A stretch of 34,120 bases of DNA from Methylobacterium sp. (GCF_019750675.1 NZ_JAIEOF010000383.1:1-34120), one strand, 5' to 3'; shown: positions 23,863 to 33,269, numbered from the stretch's first letter. The notes: generated from the sequence alone by a model not told the origin. Numbers and translations: made by a program.

Positions 23863-25086
23863 GTGAGCACGGCGTCCATGCGCGTGCCGGTGCCGGTGCC
23901 GGCGCGGATGCGGGAACGCCTGCGCCTTCCCGCGCGGGTCGGCGCGGCGCTCGCCGTCGCGGCGGGGCTGGCCTGGGCGGCGCATCGCCTCTCCGATGAA
24001 CCGAACGGCGCCCGCCTGTCCCTGTCGCTGGTCTTCGGGGCGCTGTTCGGCTTCGTCCTCCAGCGCAGTCGGTTCTGCTTCTACTGCCAGTGGCGGGACT
24101 TCCTGGTCGCGGGCGATCCGCGTGGGATGCTCGGCATCCTCGCGGCCCTGGCGGCGGGGGTCGCGGGTTACGCGGTGATCCTCGGGGCCTGGATGCCCGA
24201 CCCGTCCGGGGCGCGGCTGCCGCCGGACGCCCATATCGGACCGGTCGGGCCGGTACTGGTCCTCGCGGGCGTCGTGTTCGGGGCCGGCATGGCTGTGTCC
24301 GGCTCGTGCATCAGCGCGCATCTCTACCGCCTCGGCGAGGGCTCGCCGACCGCGCCCTTCGCCCTCCTCGGCACGGGGGCCGGCTTCGCGCTGGGGTTCG
24401 CCACCTGGAACCCGCTCTACCTCGCGAGCGTCTCGGAGGCGCCGGTTCTCTGGCTTCCGCGCCATCTCGGCTATGGCGGAAGCCTCGTCGCCGCCCTCGC
24501 GCTCCTCGGCGTCCTCGCGCTGACGTTCCTACGCCACCTGCCCGCCCGCACCCCGGCGCCGGCCGGCGTCACGCCCTGGCAGGCCGTCTTCGTCGACCGC
24601 TGGCCGGTCTGGCTCGGAGGCCTCGCCGTCGGCGCCCTCGCGACGCTGGCCTATCTGCGGATCGGCCCCCTCGGGGTCACGGCGGAGATCGGCGGGCGGA
24701 CCCGGCAGGCGGCGGCCGGCCTCGGCCTGCTGCCGGACCGGCTCGAAGGTCTCGACGGCTTCCGGGGCTGCGCCACGGCCGTGCGCGACGCCCTGCTGAC
24801 GCCCAACGGCCTGTTCATCGGCGGCCTCGTGCTGGCCGCCTTCGCCGCCGCCCTCGCGGCCGGTCAGTTCCGGCCCGCCCGCCCGACGCGGGGCCAGGCC
24901 CTGCGCGGCGTCGTGGGCGGCATCCTGCTGGGCTGGGGGGCCATGACCGGGCTCGGATGCAGCGTCGGCACGCTGCTCTCCGGCATCATGGCCGGCGCGG
25001 TCTCCGGTTGGGTGTTCGGGTTCGCGATGTTCGCGGGCGCCGCCGCGACGCTCCGGCTTGGACGCCGCGCCCGGCTGCTGGCGTGA
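23863..25086 (+). CDS. YeeE/YedE-family (TsuA-like) thiosulfate transporter
   Basis: A 407-residue inner-membrane protein with about nine to ten hydrophobic segments arranged as two similar halves. Characteristic cysteines are present: C72/C75 in RSRFCFYCQW, C149 in VSGSCISAH, C303 in FRGCATAV and C366 in GLGCSVGT. TsuA uses conserved cysteines to relay thiosulfate through S-H-S contacts, and the repeated G-C motifs here match that pattern. Its position behind a periplasmic rhodanese fits uptake or processing of thiosulfate. The start is taken as GTG at 23863, although its ribosome site is poor; an ATG at 23878 is equally possible and changes only five residues. Selenium- or other sulfur-compound transport is an alternative within the family. 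Confidence 0.88.
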   Translation: MSTASMRVPVPVPARMRERLRLPARVGAALAVAAGLAWAAHRLSDEPNGARLSLSLVFGALFGFVLQRSRFCFYCQWRDFLVAGDPRGMLGILAALAAGVAGYAVILGAWMPDPSGARLPPDAHIGPVGPVLVLAGVVFGAGMAVSGSCISAHLYRLGEGSPTAPFALLGTGAGFALGFATWNPLYLASVSEAPVLWLPRHLGYGGSLVAALALLGVLALTFLRHLPARTPAPAGVTPWQAVFVDRWPVWLGGLAVGALATLAYLRIGPLGVTAEIGGRTRQAAAGLGLLPDRLEGLDGFRGCATAVRDALLTPNGLFIGGLVLAAFAAALAAGQFRPARPTRGQALRGVVGGILLGWGAMTGLGCSVGTLLSGIMAGAVSGWVFGFAMFAGAAATLRLGRRARLLA

Positions 25087-25192
25087 GCCCCCGTGAAACG
25101 CCGGCGCGACGGATGGGGCAGCGGGGCCTGAGATTTAGCGGTGGTCACTCCGCGGGGCGCGCGATAGAGGAGCGCTCGCACGCAGCGTTCCC

Positions 25193-26035
25193 GTGGCCCG
25201 GCCCCCCGACATGCACGCCCCCCCGCATCGCCCGCCCGCGCCGCTGCCGCCCATCGTGACGTACTGGGAAGGGCCGGTCAGCTGGCTCGAACGGCTCAGC
25301 GCGGCCTCCATCGCCGCCGCCGGCCACGAGTTGCGGATCTATACCCACACCGTCTCCGACCTGCGCGGGCAGGGCCTGCCCGGCAGCGTGCACGACGTCC
25401 GTGAAATCCTCGGCCCCAACCCGATGGCGGACCTGTACCGCGCCCGCCGGTCCTACGCGTTCTACACCGACTACGTGCGGCTCGCCCTGCTTCGGAACGG
25501 GCTCGGCATCTGGTCGGACCTTGACTTCGTCTTCCGCCAGCCCCTGCGGACCGGGACGGAGGGGGGCGACTACGTCTTCGGCTGGCTCAATCCGAACCGG
25601 ATCAACAACGCCATCCTGTACGCGCCCGCGCAGTCGGAGCTGATCGCGCGCTACTGGGAGGCGATCACCCGCGTGCCGATCCGGACGCCCTGGGCCACGG
25701 GGCATATCCGCGTGAAACGGAGCCTCGAGATCCTGGCCGGCCGGCGATTCCCGATCCACCCCGAACGGCTGGCGATCGGTCCCCGGGCGCTGACCTACTT
25801 CATCCGCCGGCTCGGCCTGACGCAGCACGCGCGGGCCAAACCGGCCTTCTATCCCCTCGACGACGACGAGGCCCATCTGCTGACGCAACCGGACGACGCC
25901 CCGGCCCGTGCCCGGATCACCGCCGAGACGGTGGCGGTCCATGCCTGGCGCGGCAAGCTCTGGTCGATCGGCCAGAGCGCGCCGCCTGCGCCCGCGTCCT
26001 GGCTCGGGCAGCGCCGCCGGGAACTCGGCGTCTGA
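25193..26035 (+). CDS. GT32-like glycosyltransferase (DXD sugar-transferase type)
   Basis: A 280-residue cytoplasmic enzyme. The pattern YTDYVRLALLRNGLGIWSDL then D gives the metal and nucleotide-sugar motif DLD at 109-111, the signature of capsular or Och1-like DXD glycosyltransferases. The N-terminus (IVTYWEGPVSWLERLSAASI, HELRIYTH) fits the usual start of the family, in which an initial beta-alpha unit reads the donor. The conserved end WRGKLWS is also visible. The first start is GTG at 25193; the ATG at 25211 is equally plausible, and neither has a clear ribosome site. It lies 44 bp before a GT4 gene on the same strand, so the two are probably cotranscribed. The sugar and acceptor are unknown. 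Confidence 0.8.
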   Translation: MARPPDMHAPPHRPPAPLPPIVTYWEGPVSWLERLSAASIAAAGHELRIYTHTVSDLRGQGLPGSVHDVREILGPNPMADLYRARRSYAFYTDYVRLALLRNGLGIWSDLDFVFRQPLRTGTEGGDYVFGWLNPNRINNAILYAPAQSELIARYWEAITRVPIRTPWATGHIRVKRSLEILAGRRFPIHPERLAIGPRALTYFIRRLGLTQHARAKPAFYPLDDDEAHLLTQPDDAPARARITAETVAVHAWRGKLWSIGQSAPPAPASWLGQRRRELGV

Positions 26036-26079
26036 GCCGGGACCTCATCAAGTCGAGCGGAACGCCAGGGAGGAGCCGG

Positions 26080-27075
26080 ATGCGCCGGGCCACGTTCATC
26101 TGCGCGACCCGCGTGGAATTCGGCATCGACACGCCGGCCACGGTCGGGCTCGGCGGCATCGAGAGCACCAACATCGCCCTGGCCCGTGCCCTCGCGCGGC
26201 GGGGCTGGGCCGTCACCCTTGCCACCCGCCGCACGGGCAGCGTGGAGCGGGACGGGGTCCTGAACGTTCCCCTGGCCGAGGCGGGGCGGCACCCCGCCGA
26301 CGCGGTCGTGACCAGCAACGACCCGCGGCCGCTGCGCGATTTCCCCGGCGCGCGCCGGATCGTCTGGGTGCACAATCCGATCAACCTGGAGAAGGCCCTG
26401 CGGAAGCGCTACCTGCTGCCGGTCCTGGCCCTGCGCCCGGACGCGGTCTTCGTCGGCAGCATCGCGGCCGCGTCCATGTCCCCGGTCTTCGCCTATCGCC
26501 GCCGCCGGGTGATTCCGCACGGGATCGCGCCGGCCTTCCGCGAGCCCGAACCGACGCGCGGGACCGGCCGCGACTTCGTCTACGCCTCCCAGCCCCAGCG
26601 CGGCCTGGAGCGCGTCCTGGCCCTCTGGCGCAGGGCGCCGGCCATCGCCGCGAGCGGGGCGCGGCTGCACGTCTTCGGCTCGGATTACCCGGCCTCGACC
26701 GACACCGGGGGGCCAGTGGTCTTCCATCCCCGCGTCGGGGCCGCCGCGCTGGCGGCCTTCTACGCCCGGGCGCGCGCGATGGTCTGCCCGGGCTCGGTGG
26801 ACGAGACCTTCTGCCTCGCGGCGGCCGAGGCGCAGGCGATGGGCCTGCCGGTCATCACCGCCGGCATCGGCGCCCTGTCCGAGCGCGTGCAGCACGGGAT
26901 CAACGGCCTGATCGCTCCGACCGACCGCGATCTGGCCGAGGCGATCGTCACGGTGGCGGCCAATGACGCGGTCTGGTCCGCGCTCAGCGCCGGGGCGCTC
27001 CTGCAACGCACGGCGCTGACCTGGGAGCGGGCCGCCATCCTTTGGGAGGCGGTGCTCGACGATACGCCGGCCTGA
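26080..27075 (+). CDS. GT4-family glycosyltransferase
   Basis: A 331-residue GT-B enzyme that would add a hexose or similar sugar to a glycan or lipid acceptor on the cytoplasmic membrane face. The N-terminal half has the GGIESTNIALARALARRG acceptor-side pattern and WVHNP. The C-terminal half has PHGI and FVYASQPQRGLE, and the donor-binding E-x7-E is E242 to E250 in DETFCLAAAEAQAMGLPVI, followed by GAL and HGINGLI. A strong GGAGG ribosome site precedes the ATG at 26080. It follows the GT32-like gene by 44 bp. Its stop is six bases from the convergent RND pump stop, leaving no room for a separate terminator between them. Confidence 0.88.
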   Translation: MRRATFICATRVEFGIDTPATVGLGGIESTNIALARALARRGWAVTLATRRTGSVERDGVLNVPLAEAGRHPADAVVTSNDPRPLRDFPGARRIVWVHNPINLEKALRKRYLLPVLALRPDAVFVGSIAAASMSPVFAYRRRRVIPHGIAPAFREPEPTRGTGRDFVYASQPQRGLERVLALWRRAPAIAASGARLHVFGSDYPASTDTGGPVVFHPRVGAAALAAFYARARAMVCPGSVDETFCLAAAEAQAMGLPVITAGIGALSERVQHGINGLIAPTDRDLAEAIVTVAANDAVWSALSAGALLQRTALTWERAAILWEAVLDDTPA

Positions 27076-27081
27076 GCGTCC

Positions 27082-30000
27082 TCAGACCGTTGCCTGCACC
27101 CGCGCATGCGCCTCGACGGCGCCGTCCCCGTCCGCCAGCGGCTCCGGACGACGCCGGGACAGGGTGACGATCAGGACCGGCAGGATCAGGAGGATGAGCA
27201 GCGGCGCCAGGCTCATCCCGCCGACGACCACCAGCGCCAGCGGCTTCTGCACCTGCGAGCCGACGCCGTTGGAGAAGGCCGCCGGCAACAGGCCGACGCC
27301 GGCCACCACGCAGGTCATCACCACCGGGCGCATCTGGGTCAGGCAGGTGCGCATCATCGCGCGCATGCGTTCCTCGCCCTCGGCGATGAGGCCGTTGTAG
27401 TGCGAGAGCACGATGATCCCGTCCATCACCGCGATGCCGAGGAGTGCGATGAAGCCGATGGCGGCGGAGACGCTGAAGGGCGTCTCGGTGAGGACAAGGG
27501 CGAGCACGCCGCCCGCCACCGCCATGGGGATGACGCTCAGCGCGAGCAGCATGTCGGTGATGGAGCCGAAATTCACGAACAGCAGGATCGCGATCAGGCC
27601 GATCGCGATCGGCACCGTCACGGAGAGGCGCGCCAGTGCCCCCTGCATGTTGTTGAATTCGCCCACGAGTTCGAGGCGGTAGCCGCGCGGCAGGCTGACC
27701 TCGTTGGCCACGCGCTCCCGCGCCTCCAGGATCGCGCTGCCGAGGTCGCGGTCGCGCACGCTGAACTTCACCGGCAGGTAGCGCTCCTGCCCCTCCCGGT
27801 AGATGTAGGCCGGCCCGGAGACCAGGGCGACCTGGGCGACCTCGCTGAGGGGCACCTGCATCAGGACACCGCCCGGGCCTTGCCCCGAGATGCGTAAGGC
27901 CCGGATCGAGGCCATGCTCTGCCGGAACTGCTCGGCGAGGCGGATGACGATGGGGTAGTGGCGGTCCGAGCCGCTGTCGTAGAGGTCTCCGGCGCTGTCG
28001 CCGCCGATGGCGGTGCGGACCGTGGCGTTGATGTCGCCGGGGGTGAGGCCGTAGCGGGCCGCGCGGACGCGGTCGACGTCGATCTGCACCGTCGGCTGGC
28101 CCAGCGAGGTGAAGACGCCGAGATCGGTGACGCCGGGCACCTTGCGCAGGCTCGCCTCCACGCGGTTGGCGACCTCCGTCAGGGTTTCGAGGTCGGGCCC
28201 GAACACCTTGAAGGAGTTCTCGCCCTTGATGCCCGAGACCGCCTCCGCGACGTTGTCCTGGAGGTACTGGGAGACGTTGAACTCGACGCCGGGGAACTCC
28301 ACGCGCAGCTTGTCGAGAAGGTCGCCGAGCATCCGCTCCTTGGTCACCCCGGGGCGCCACTTCTCGGTCGGCCTGAGGGGGGCGAAGAACTCGCCGTTGA
28401 AGAAGCCGGCGGCGTCCGTGCCGTCGTCCGGGCGGCCGTGCTGCGAGACCACGCTCTCCACCTCCGGCACCGCCGCGATGATGCGGCGGATGCGGTTGAC
28501 GTAGAGGTTGCCCTCTTCCAGCGAGATCGTCGCCGGCATGGTGGCGCGCAGCCAGAGGTTGCCCTCCTCGAGCTTGGGCAGGAATTCGAGGCCGAGCTGG
28601 CGCCCGGCGAGGCCGACGCCGGCGGTCAGGATCGCCGCGAGGCCGAGGGTGAGGAGCCGGTTGCCGAGGGCCGCCCGGATCGCCGGCCGGTAGAGCCGCT
28701 CCAGGGTCCGCACCAGGATGGTCTCGACCTCCTCGACGTGGTCCGGCAGCAGGTAGGCCGAGAGGACGGGCGTCACCGTGAAGGTGGCGATGAGGCCGCC
28801 GAGCAGCGCGTAGGCGTAGGTCTGCGCCATCGGCCCGAAGATGTGGCCCTCGACGCCCGTGAGCGTGAAGAGCGGCAGGAACCCCGTCACGATGATGATG
28901 GCGGCGAAGACGATGGAGCGGCTGACGTCGCTCGACGCCCCCACGATCCGGGCGAGCTTGCCCCTCAGGCCGGGGGGCGACCGATAGCCGGGCGGATCGC
29001 CGTGGCCGGACAGGCGCCGGAAGATCGCCTCCACCATGATGACGGTGCCGTCGACGATCAGCCCGAAATCGAGGGCGCCCACCGAGAGGAGGTTGGCCGA
29101 TTCGCCCCGCACCACCAGGATGATCACGGCGAAGAACAGCGCGAAGGGAATCGTCGCCACCACGATGAGGGCGCTGCGCAGGTTGCCGAGGAAGAGCCAC
29201 TGCACGATGAGGATCAGCACGATGCCGACCAGCATGTTGTGCAGGACCGTGTGGGTGGTCACCGCGATGAGGTCGGCCCGGTCGTAGATCCGCTCGATCC
29301 GCACGCCGGGCGGCAGCAGGCCCATGGCCTCGATGCGCGACACTTCCGCCTGCACCGCCTCGATCGTGGGCGTGCTCTCCTCGCCGCGCCGCATCAGCAC
29401 GATGCCCTGCACGATGTCGTCGTCGTCGTTCATGCCCGCGATGCCGAGGCGGGGCTGGTGGCCGATCGTCACGGTGGCGACGTCGCGGACCAGGACGGGG
29501 GCGCCGCCCGACTGCGTCAGCACGGTCTCGCCGATGTCGTCGGTCGAGCGGATCAGGCCGACGCCGCGCACCACGGCGGACTGGGTGCCGAGGTTGATCC
29601 GGTTGCCGCCGACGTTGAGATTGCTGTCGTTGAGGGTCTTGACGATGCCCGAGAGGGTCAGCCCGTAGGCGGTGAGGCGGTCGAGATCGACGGAGATGTC
29701 GAAGGTCTTGGTCTTGCCGCCCCAGCCGATCACGTCGATCACGCCCGGCACGGCGCGAAAGCGCCGGCGCAGCACCCAGTCCTGGAGCGATTTGAGGTCG
29801 AGGACGCTGTAGCCTTCCGGGGCAGTGAGCTTGTAGCGAAAGATCTCGCCGATCGGGCTCACCGGCGAGATGGTGGGCTTGGCTCCGTTGGGCAGGGCGT
29901 CGAGCTGGGCGAGGCGATTGAGCACCTGCTGCTCGGCCTCGCGATAGCTGAACTCGAACCCGAACTGCAGCTTCACGTCCGAGAGGCCGTAGAGGGAGAC

Positions 30001-30249
30001 GGAGCGCACCTGCTTCAGGTTGGGCAGGCCGGAGGTGATGACCTCGATCGGCACGGTGACGTAGCGCTCGATCTCCTCGCCCGAGAGTCCGTTCGCCTGG
30101 GTGATCACGTCGATCATCGGCGGGGTCGGGTCAGGATAGGCCTCGATGTTGAGGGTGCGGAACGCCACCAGCCCGCAGACGAGCAGGAGCACGAAGGCGA
30201 GCACCACCAGCGCACGCTGGCGCAGCGCGAGAGCGACGAGACCGTTCAT
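27082..30249 (-). CDS. Heavy-metal efflux RND pump (CzcA/CusA family)
   Basis: A proton-driven inner-membrane pump that exports metal cations through a tripartite complex. The 1055-residue length is standard for heavy-metal RND proteins. The N-terminal segment (about 10-30) is followed by DPTPPMIDVITQANGLSGEE, typical of the HME subgroup. In the fourth membrane helix ALDFGLIVDGTVIMVE carries D394-F-G and D400; this DFG...D...E signature is the one seen in CzcA/CnrA-type divalent metal pumps rather than Cu/Ag CusA. One oddity is Thr where many homologues have Ala (VDGA). The adaptor gene is 34 bp upstream, so the two are an operon. No outer-membrane channel gene is present. The exact metal cannot be told. 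Confidence 0.93.
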   Translation of the reverse strand: MNGLVALALRQRALVVLAFVLLLVCGLVAFRTLNIEAYPDPTPPMIDVITQANGLSGEEIERYVTVPIEVITSGLPNLKQVRSVSLYGLSDVKLQFGFEFSYREAEQQVLNRLAQLDALPNGAKPTISPVSPIGEIFRYKLTAPEGYSVLDLKSLQDWVLRRRFRAVPGVIDVIGWGGKTKTFDISVDLDRLTAYGLTLSGIVKTLNDSNLNVGGNRINLGTQSAVVRGVGLIRSTDDIGETVLTQSGGAPVLVRDVATVTIGHQPRLGIAGMNDDDDIVQGIVLMRRGEESTPTIEAVQAEVSRIEAMGLLPPGVRIERIYDRADLIAVTTHTVLHNMLVGIVLILIVQWLFLGNLRSALIVVATIPFALFFAVIILVVRGESANLLSVGALDFGLIVDGTVIMVEAIFRRLSGHGDPPGYRSPPGLRGKLARIVGASSDVSRSIVFAAIIIVTGFLPLFTLTGVEGHIFGPMAQTYAYALLGGLIATFTVTPVLSAYLLPDHVEEVETILVRTLERLYRPAIRAALGNRLLTLGLAAILTAGVGLAGRQLGLEFLPKLEEGNLWLRATMPATISLEEGNLYVNRIRRIIAAVPEVESVVSQHGRPDDGTDAAGFFNGEFFAPLRPTEKWRPGVTKERMLGDLLDKLRVEFPGVEFNVSQYLQDNVAEAVSGIKGENSFKVFGPDLETLTEVANRVEASLRKVPGVTDLGVFTSLGQPTVQIDVDRVRAARYGLTPGDINATVRTAIGGDSAGDLYDSGSDRHYPIVIRLAEQFRQSMASIRALRISGQGPGGVLMQVPLSEVAQVALVSGPAYIYREGQERYLPVKFSVRDRDLGSAILEARERVANEVSLPRGYRLELVGEFNNMQGALARLSVTVPIAIGLIAILLFVNFGSITDMLLALSVIPMAVAGGVLALVLTETPFSVSAAIGFIALLGIAVMDGIIVLSHYNGLIAEGEERMRAMMRTCLTQMRPVVMTCVVAGVGLLPAAFSNGVGSQVQKPLALVVVGGMSLAPLLILLILPVLIVTLSRRRPEPLADGDGAVEAHARVQATV

Positions 30250-30283
30250 GAAGGGTGTTTCCCCGCGGTGGAGCGCTGACGGA

Positions 30284-31552
30284 TCAGCTTCGCGTCAGCA
30301 TGCGGTCGATGAACAGCGAGCCGCGCGAGATCACCCGCTCGCCCACCGCGAGCCCCTGCAGGATCTCGATGTTGCCGCCGTCGATGATGCCGGGCCTGAC
30401 CCGGCGGCTCTGCACCGCGTTGCCGGCGCCCAGGACCCAGACGCTCGCCTTGGGGCCCTCCAGCACCACCGCGCTGCGGGGCACCGAGGGCGACACGGTC
30501 TCGCGCTCGTTGATGATGCGCACGCTGGCGTACATCTCCGGCTTCAGGAGGTTGTCGGTATTGTCGATGTCGGCCCGCACGGTGATGCGGCGGGTCGCCG
30601 GATCGACGGAGGCGCCGATGAAGTTGATCTGGCCGTCGAAGACCCGCTCGGGGAAGGCGAGGACGCGGAACTTGATGCGGTCGCCGAGATCCACCCGCGC
30701 CGCGTCCGGCTCGCGCAGCTGCGCGATGAGCCAGACCTTGGAGAGGTCGCCGATGATGTAGGACGGTTCGCCGCCGCCGCTGCCGACATACTGGCCGGGG
30801 CCGATCTTGCGCTGGATGATGGTGCCGTCGAGGGGCGCGTTGATCGCCGTCTCGGGGTTGATCGAGCCCTTCTGCAGGTTGGCGACCTCGTCGTCGCGCA
30901 GGCCCAGGATGCGCAGGCGGCTGCGCACCGCCTCCAGGCCCACCTCCGCGGTGCGGGCGTCGTTCGTGGTCGAGGTCAAGTCGTTCTGGGCGTTCTGGAG
31001 CTCGCGCAGGGTGGTGACGCGGGATTCGTAGAGGTCGCGCAGGCGCTTCTCGGCCGCCTGCGACAGGGCGAGCTGCGAGCGGGCCTTGTTCAGGACGTTC
31101 AGTGCGGCGAGGTAGTCGTTCTGCGCCTGGACCATCTCGTTGGCCTGGAGGGAGAACAGGCGCTGGCCCTTCTTCACGCGCTCGCCGGTACGCGCGAAGA
31201 TGGAGACCACGCGTCCGGGATAGGGCGAGAAGACCGGCGTGGCCTGGTACTCGTCGACGCCGATCTTGCCCTCGGTGTTGATCTCCTCGGAGAACAGGTG
31301 CTGCTCCACCGACACCACGGTGACGGCGGCGAGCTGGTCCGGCGTGAGGACGAAATCGGCACCGGGTGCCGGGCTCGAATTGGCCGCGTTGGTCGGCGCC
31401 GCCCCGGCCTGGGTTCCGGCGGGGGTTCCGGCAAGGGTTCCGGGAAGCCACAGGGCGCCGGCGATGACCAGGGCCGCGCCCGCCAGGATCGCGACCTGCG
31501 TGCGCTTCCGGAAACCGGAGACCGGGGCCAGCGGGGAGGCGTGTTCACTCAT
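30284..31552 (-). CDS. RND periplasmic adaptor (membrane fusion protein, CzcB/CusB type)
   Basis: Bridges the RND pump to an outer-membrane channel. The 422-residue protein has one N-terminal membrane anchor (VAILAGAALVIAGALWLPG) and a Thr/Ala/Gly-rich linker (GTLAGTPAGTQAG) that is a small imperfect repeat. It continues with a lipoyl/barrel-sandwich half (FSPYPGRVVSIFARTGERVKKG), a coiled-coil hairpin (about 140-220: NDYLAALNVLNKARSQLALS), the second lipoyl half (INAPLDGTIIQRKIGPGQYV) and beta-barrel and membrane-proximal domains. I chose the ATG at 31552 because the protein-like sequence (MSEHASPLAP) begins there; an in-frame ATG at 31618 would add 22 residues with poor character. It precedes the pump gene by 34 bp. 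Confidence 0.92.
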   Translation of the reverse strand: MSEHASPLAPVSGFRKRTQVAILAGAALVIAGALWLPGTLAGTPAGTQAGAAPTNAANSSPAPGADFVLTPDQLAAVTVVSVEQHLFSEEINTEGKIGVDEYQATPVFSPYPGRVVSIFARTGERVKKGQRLFSLQANEMVQAQNDYLAALNVLNKARSQLALSQAAEKRLRDLYESRVTTLRELQNAQNDLTSTTNDARTAEVGLEAVRSRLRILGLRDDEVANLQKGSINPETAINAPLDGTIIQRKIGPGQYVGSGGGEPSYIIGDLSKVWLIAQLREPDAARVDLGDRIKFRVLAFPERVFDGQINFIGASVDPATRRITVRADIDNTDNLLKPEMYASVRIINERETVSPSVPRSAVVLEGPKASVWVLGAGNAVQSRRVRPGIIDGGNIEILQGLAVGERVISRGSLFIDRMLTRS

Positions 31553-31911
31553 GCGACGGATCTCGTGCCCAGCCGCAGCCGCGGACAACACCGGCGGGAT
31601 CGCGGCGCACGGCCGCAATCCAGTTCGATGCCGTGTGGCCGAAGGGCTCCAGGAGGAGTTTGACGCCCGGGCGTAGCGTCGATCCCTGACGCATTGATGA
31701 AGGTTGGCGTCGAAAACAAGGCGTGGCGCTGAGAATTCGCGCCGGTTGTTTCACGTCTGCGTACGTCGCCCGAACCGGGCTGGAATTGCTCTGTGTAAAG
31801 GAACCTTCGTGTCCCCCGTGCGATGGCTCCGCACCGACCGTCGCGAGGGCCTCGTCACGGGACGCGGATCGGATCACCCTCCAGAACGTCGGCCCGCCAG
31901 GGTCCTTGTCC
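31553..31911. other. Divergent promoter region between the efflux operon and the DUF2934 gene
   Basis: No gene supported in these 359 bp. A perfect 12-bp palindrome ACGCCCGGGCGT (31663-31674) lies 111 bp upstream of the adaptor start and might be an operator. No convincing -35/-10 pair was found on either strand and no MerR-type spaced dyad was recognised. Confidence 0.35.
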
Positions 31912-32148
31912 ATGCCATCTCCCCCCGACATCACCTTCGAAGAGATCCGTGAGCGCGCCTACGACCTGTGGGAGCGCCATCATCGGCCGGAGGGGTTCAG
32001 CATCGAGCTCTGGCTGATGGCCGAGCGGGAGTTGCGGGCCGAACGGGAAGGGCGCCGGCCCGGCAGGCCGGAGCCCGAAACCGCCCCGGCCCCGGCGGAG
32101 CCCGGCACGGCGAAGGCTCGGGCCCCGTTGGAGCGGATCGCCTCCTGA
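31912..32148 (+). CDS. DUF2934-like small protein, 78 residues
   Basis: The N-terminal half reads EEIRERAYDLWERHHRPEG and ends in WLMAERELRAE, the pattern of the DUF2934 domain (an R-A-Y-x-L-W helix, a G loop, then a W-x-x-A-E helix). The function of this domain is not known. The tail (about 45-78) is Pro/Ala/Glu-rich and probably disordered. The frame is open farther upstream to 31723, but the extra part lacks protein character, so the ATG at 31912, preceded by CAGGG, is taken as the start. It converges on the outer-membrane protein gene with 12 bp between stops. Confidence 0.78.
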   Translation: MPSPPDITFEEIRERAYDLWERHHRPEGFSIELWLMAERELRAEREGRRPGRPEPETAPAPAEPGTAKARAPLERIAS

Positions 32149-32160
32149 GCGCACCGGCCC

Positions 32161-33147
32161 TCAGAACTCCATGCCGAACTTGACGCGCAGGTTCTGGCGC
32201 TCGAACTGATCGAGGCCGAGCCTGCGCCCGGCGAGGTCGGGGGCGGTGTCCCGGCCCCAGACCTGTCCCGCATAGGCCACGGTCAGCCAGATCTTCTCGG
32301 TGAAGCGGTGGTGCAGGGCGGGCCCGAGGAAGAGGGCTTCGCTCTCCAGCTTGTTCAGGAACGTGCCCGCGTAGCCGCGCAGATAGCGCAGTTCCGGTCC
32401 CAGATAGGTGCTCTCGCCGATCCGCGCGACGAAGGCGTTCGACCAGAGCAGGGTGGAGGAGCGGTAGCCCGGGCCGTTGCCCCGCTGGCGCCCCGCCGCC
32501 GGCTCGAAGCTCAGATTGCCGCCGTACCAGAGCTTGTCCGGCACGAGCTGGACATCGAGCTGGAGCACGCTTTCCATGTCGAAGATGTCGGCGCCGTTGC
32601 CCTCGATGGGCAGGACGCGGCCGAAGCGCGGACGCAGCTCGACCGCGAGCCCCAGGGGCTGCTCCGCCGAGCCCTTCAGGAACTGGTACTTCACCTCCAC
32701 GGAGATGCCGTCGAACGTGCCGTAGGACTTGTCGTCGAGGCCCACGATGTTGCGCGACGTGCGCAGGTTGCCGAAGGCGCCGAGCTCGATGCTCAGCTTG
32801 TCGATGGGGTCGAACTGGTAGCCGAGCTTGGTGTCGAGGACGCGGTAGCGCGACCCGCCGGGGCCGGCCGTGCGCTTGCCGAACCGGGATATGGTGTCGA
32901 GCACGACCTCCTGCTCGCCCTTCTCGCCGGCATCCGCCCCCTCCGTGAAGCCGAACAGGTGCTCGGTGTCCACGTCCTTGGCGGAACTCTGCCCCTTGTC
33001 ACTCGAAGCGGACGCGCCTTGCTTGCCCGACGCATCGTCCTGCCCGGCCCGGGCCGGATCCTCGCCCTGGAACGCCAGTATCGCGAGGGACAGCACGGCC
33101 AAGCGGACAAGGTGAGCGGCAAGCCACCCGATGCAACTCGAAGACAT
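32161..33147 (-). CDS. Predicted outer-membrane beta-barrel protein
   Basis: A signal peptide (AAHLVRLAVLSLAILAFQ, cleavage likely after ARA) is followed by a Ser/Lys/Gly-rich stretch (about 37-55). About 270 residues of alternating beta-strands then end in a terminal phenylalanine (KFGMEF), as in beta-barrels inserted by the BAM complex. Aromatic girdle positions recur (KLGYQF, EVKYQF, LWYGGNLSF). The motif EHLFGFTEGADAGEKG after the linker is probably family-specific, but I cannot name the family. At 328 residues it is too small, and lacks the helical hairpins, to be the TolC-like partner of the nearby RND pump. The ATG at 33147 is preferred over GTG at 33165, since AGGGTGG precedes it. Role unknown: passive transport or surface structure. 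Confidence 0.75.
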   Translation of the reverse strand: MSSSCIGWLAAHLVRLAVLSLAILAFQGEDPARAGQDDASGKQGASASSDKGQSSAKDVDTEHLFGFTEGADAGEKGEQEVVLDTISRFGKRTAGPGGSRYRVLDTKLGYQFDPIDKLSIELGAFGNLRTSRNIVGLDDKSYGTFDGISVEVKYQFLKGSAEQPLGLAVELRPRFGRVLPIEGNGADIFDMESVLQLDVQLVPDKLWYGGNLSFEPAAGRQRGNGPGYRSSTLLWSNAFVARIGESTYLGPELRYLRGYAGTFLNKLESEALFLGPALHHRFTEKIWLTVAYAGQVWGRDTAPDLAGRRLGLDQFERQNLRVKFGMEF

Positions 33148-33269
33148 GAAACGCCACCCTGCCACCGCCGACCGGTCCCGGAAGAACCGACCGCCCCACG
33201 ACGTCTTAGAGACGTCCTTGCGAAGCTTGCCTGCACCTTGGAAGGCACAGCGCCCGAAAATGATGAGGA

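Noticed and set aside
27958..30279. Long plus-strand open frame opposite the RND pump
   Set aside because: Antisense shadow with Asp/His/Val-rich low-complexity product and no recognisable fold; the minus-strand pump is unambiguous.
32161..33147. Beta-barrel protein as the TolC-like channel for the metal pump
   Set aside because: Too short, lacks the long periplasmic helices of outer-membrane efflux proteins, and is separately transcribed.
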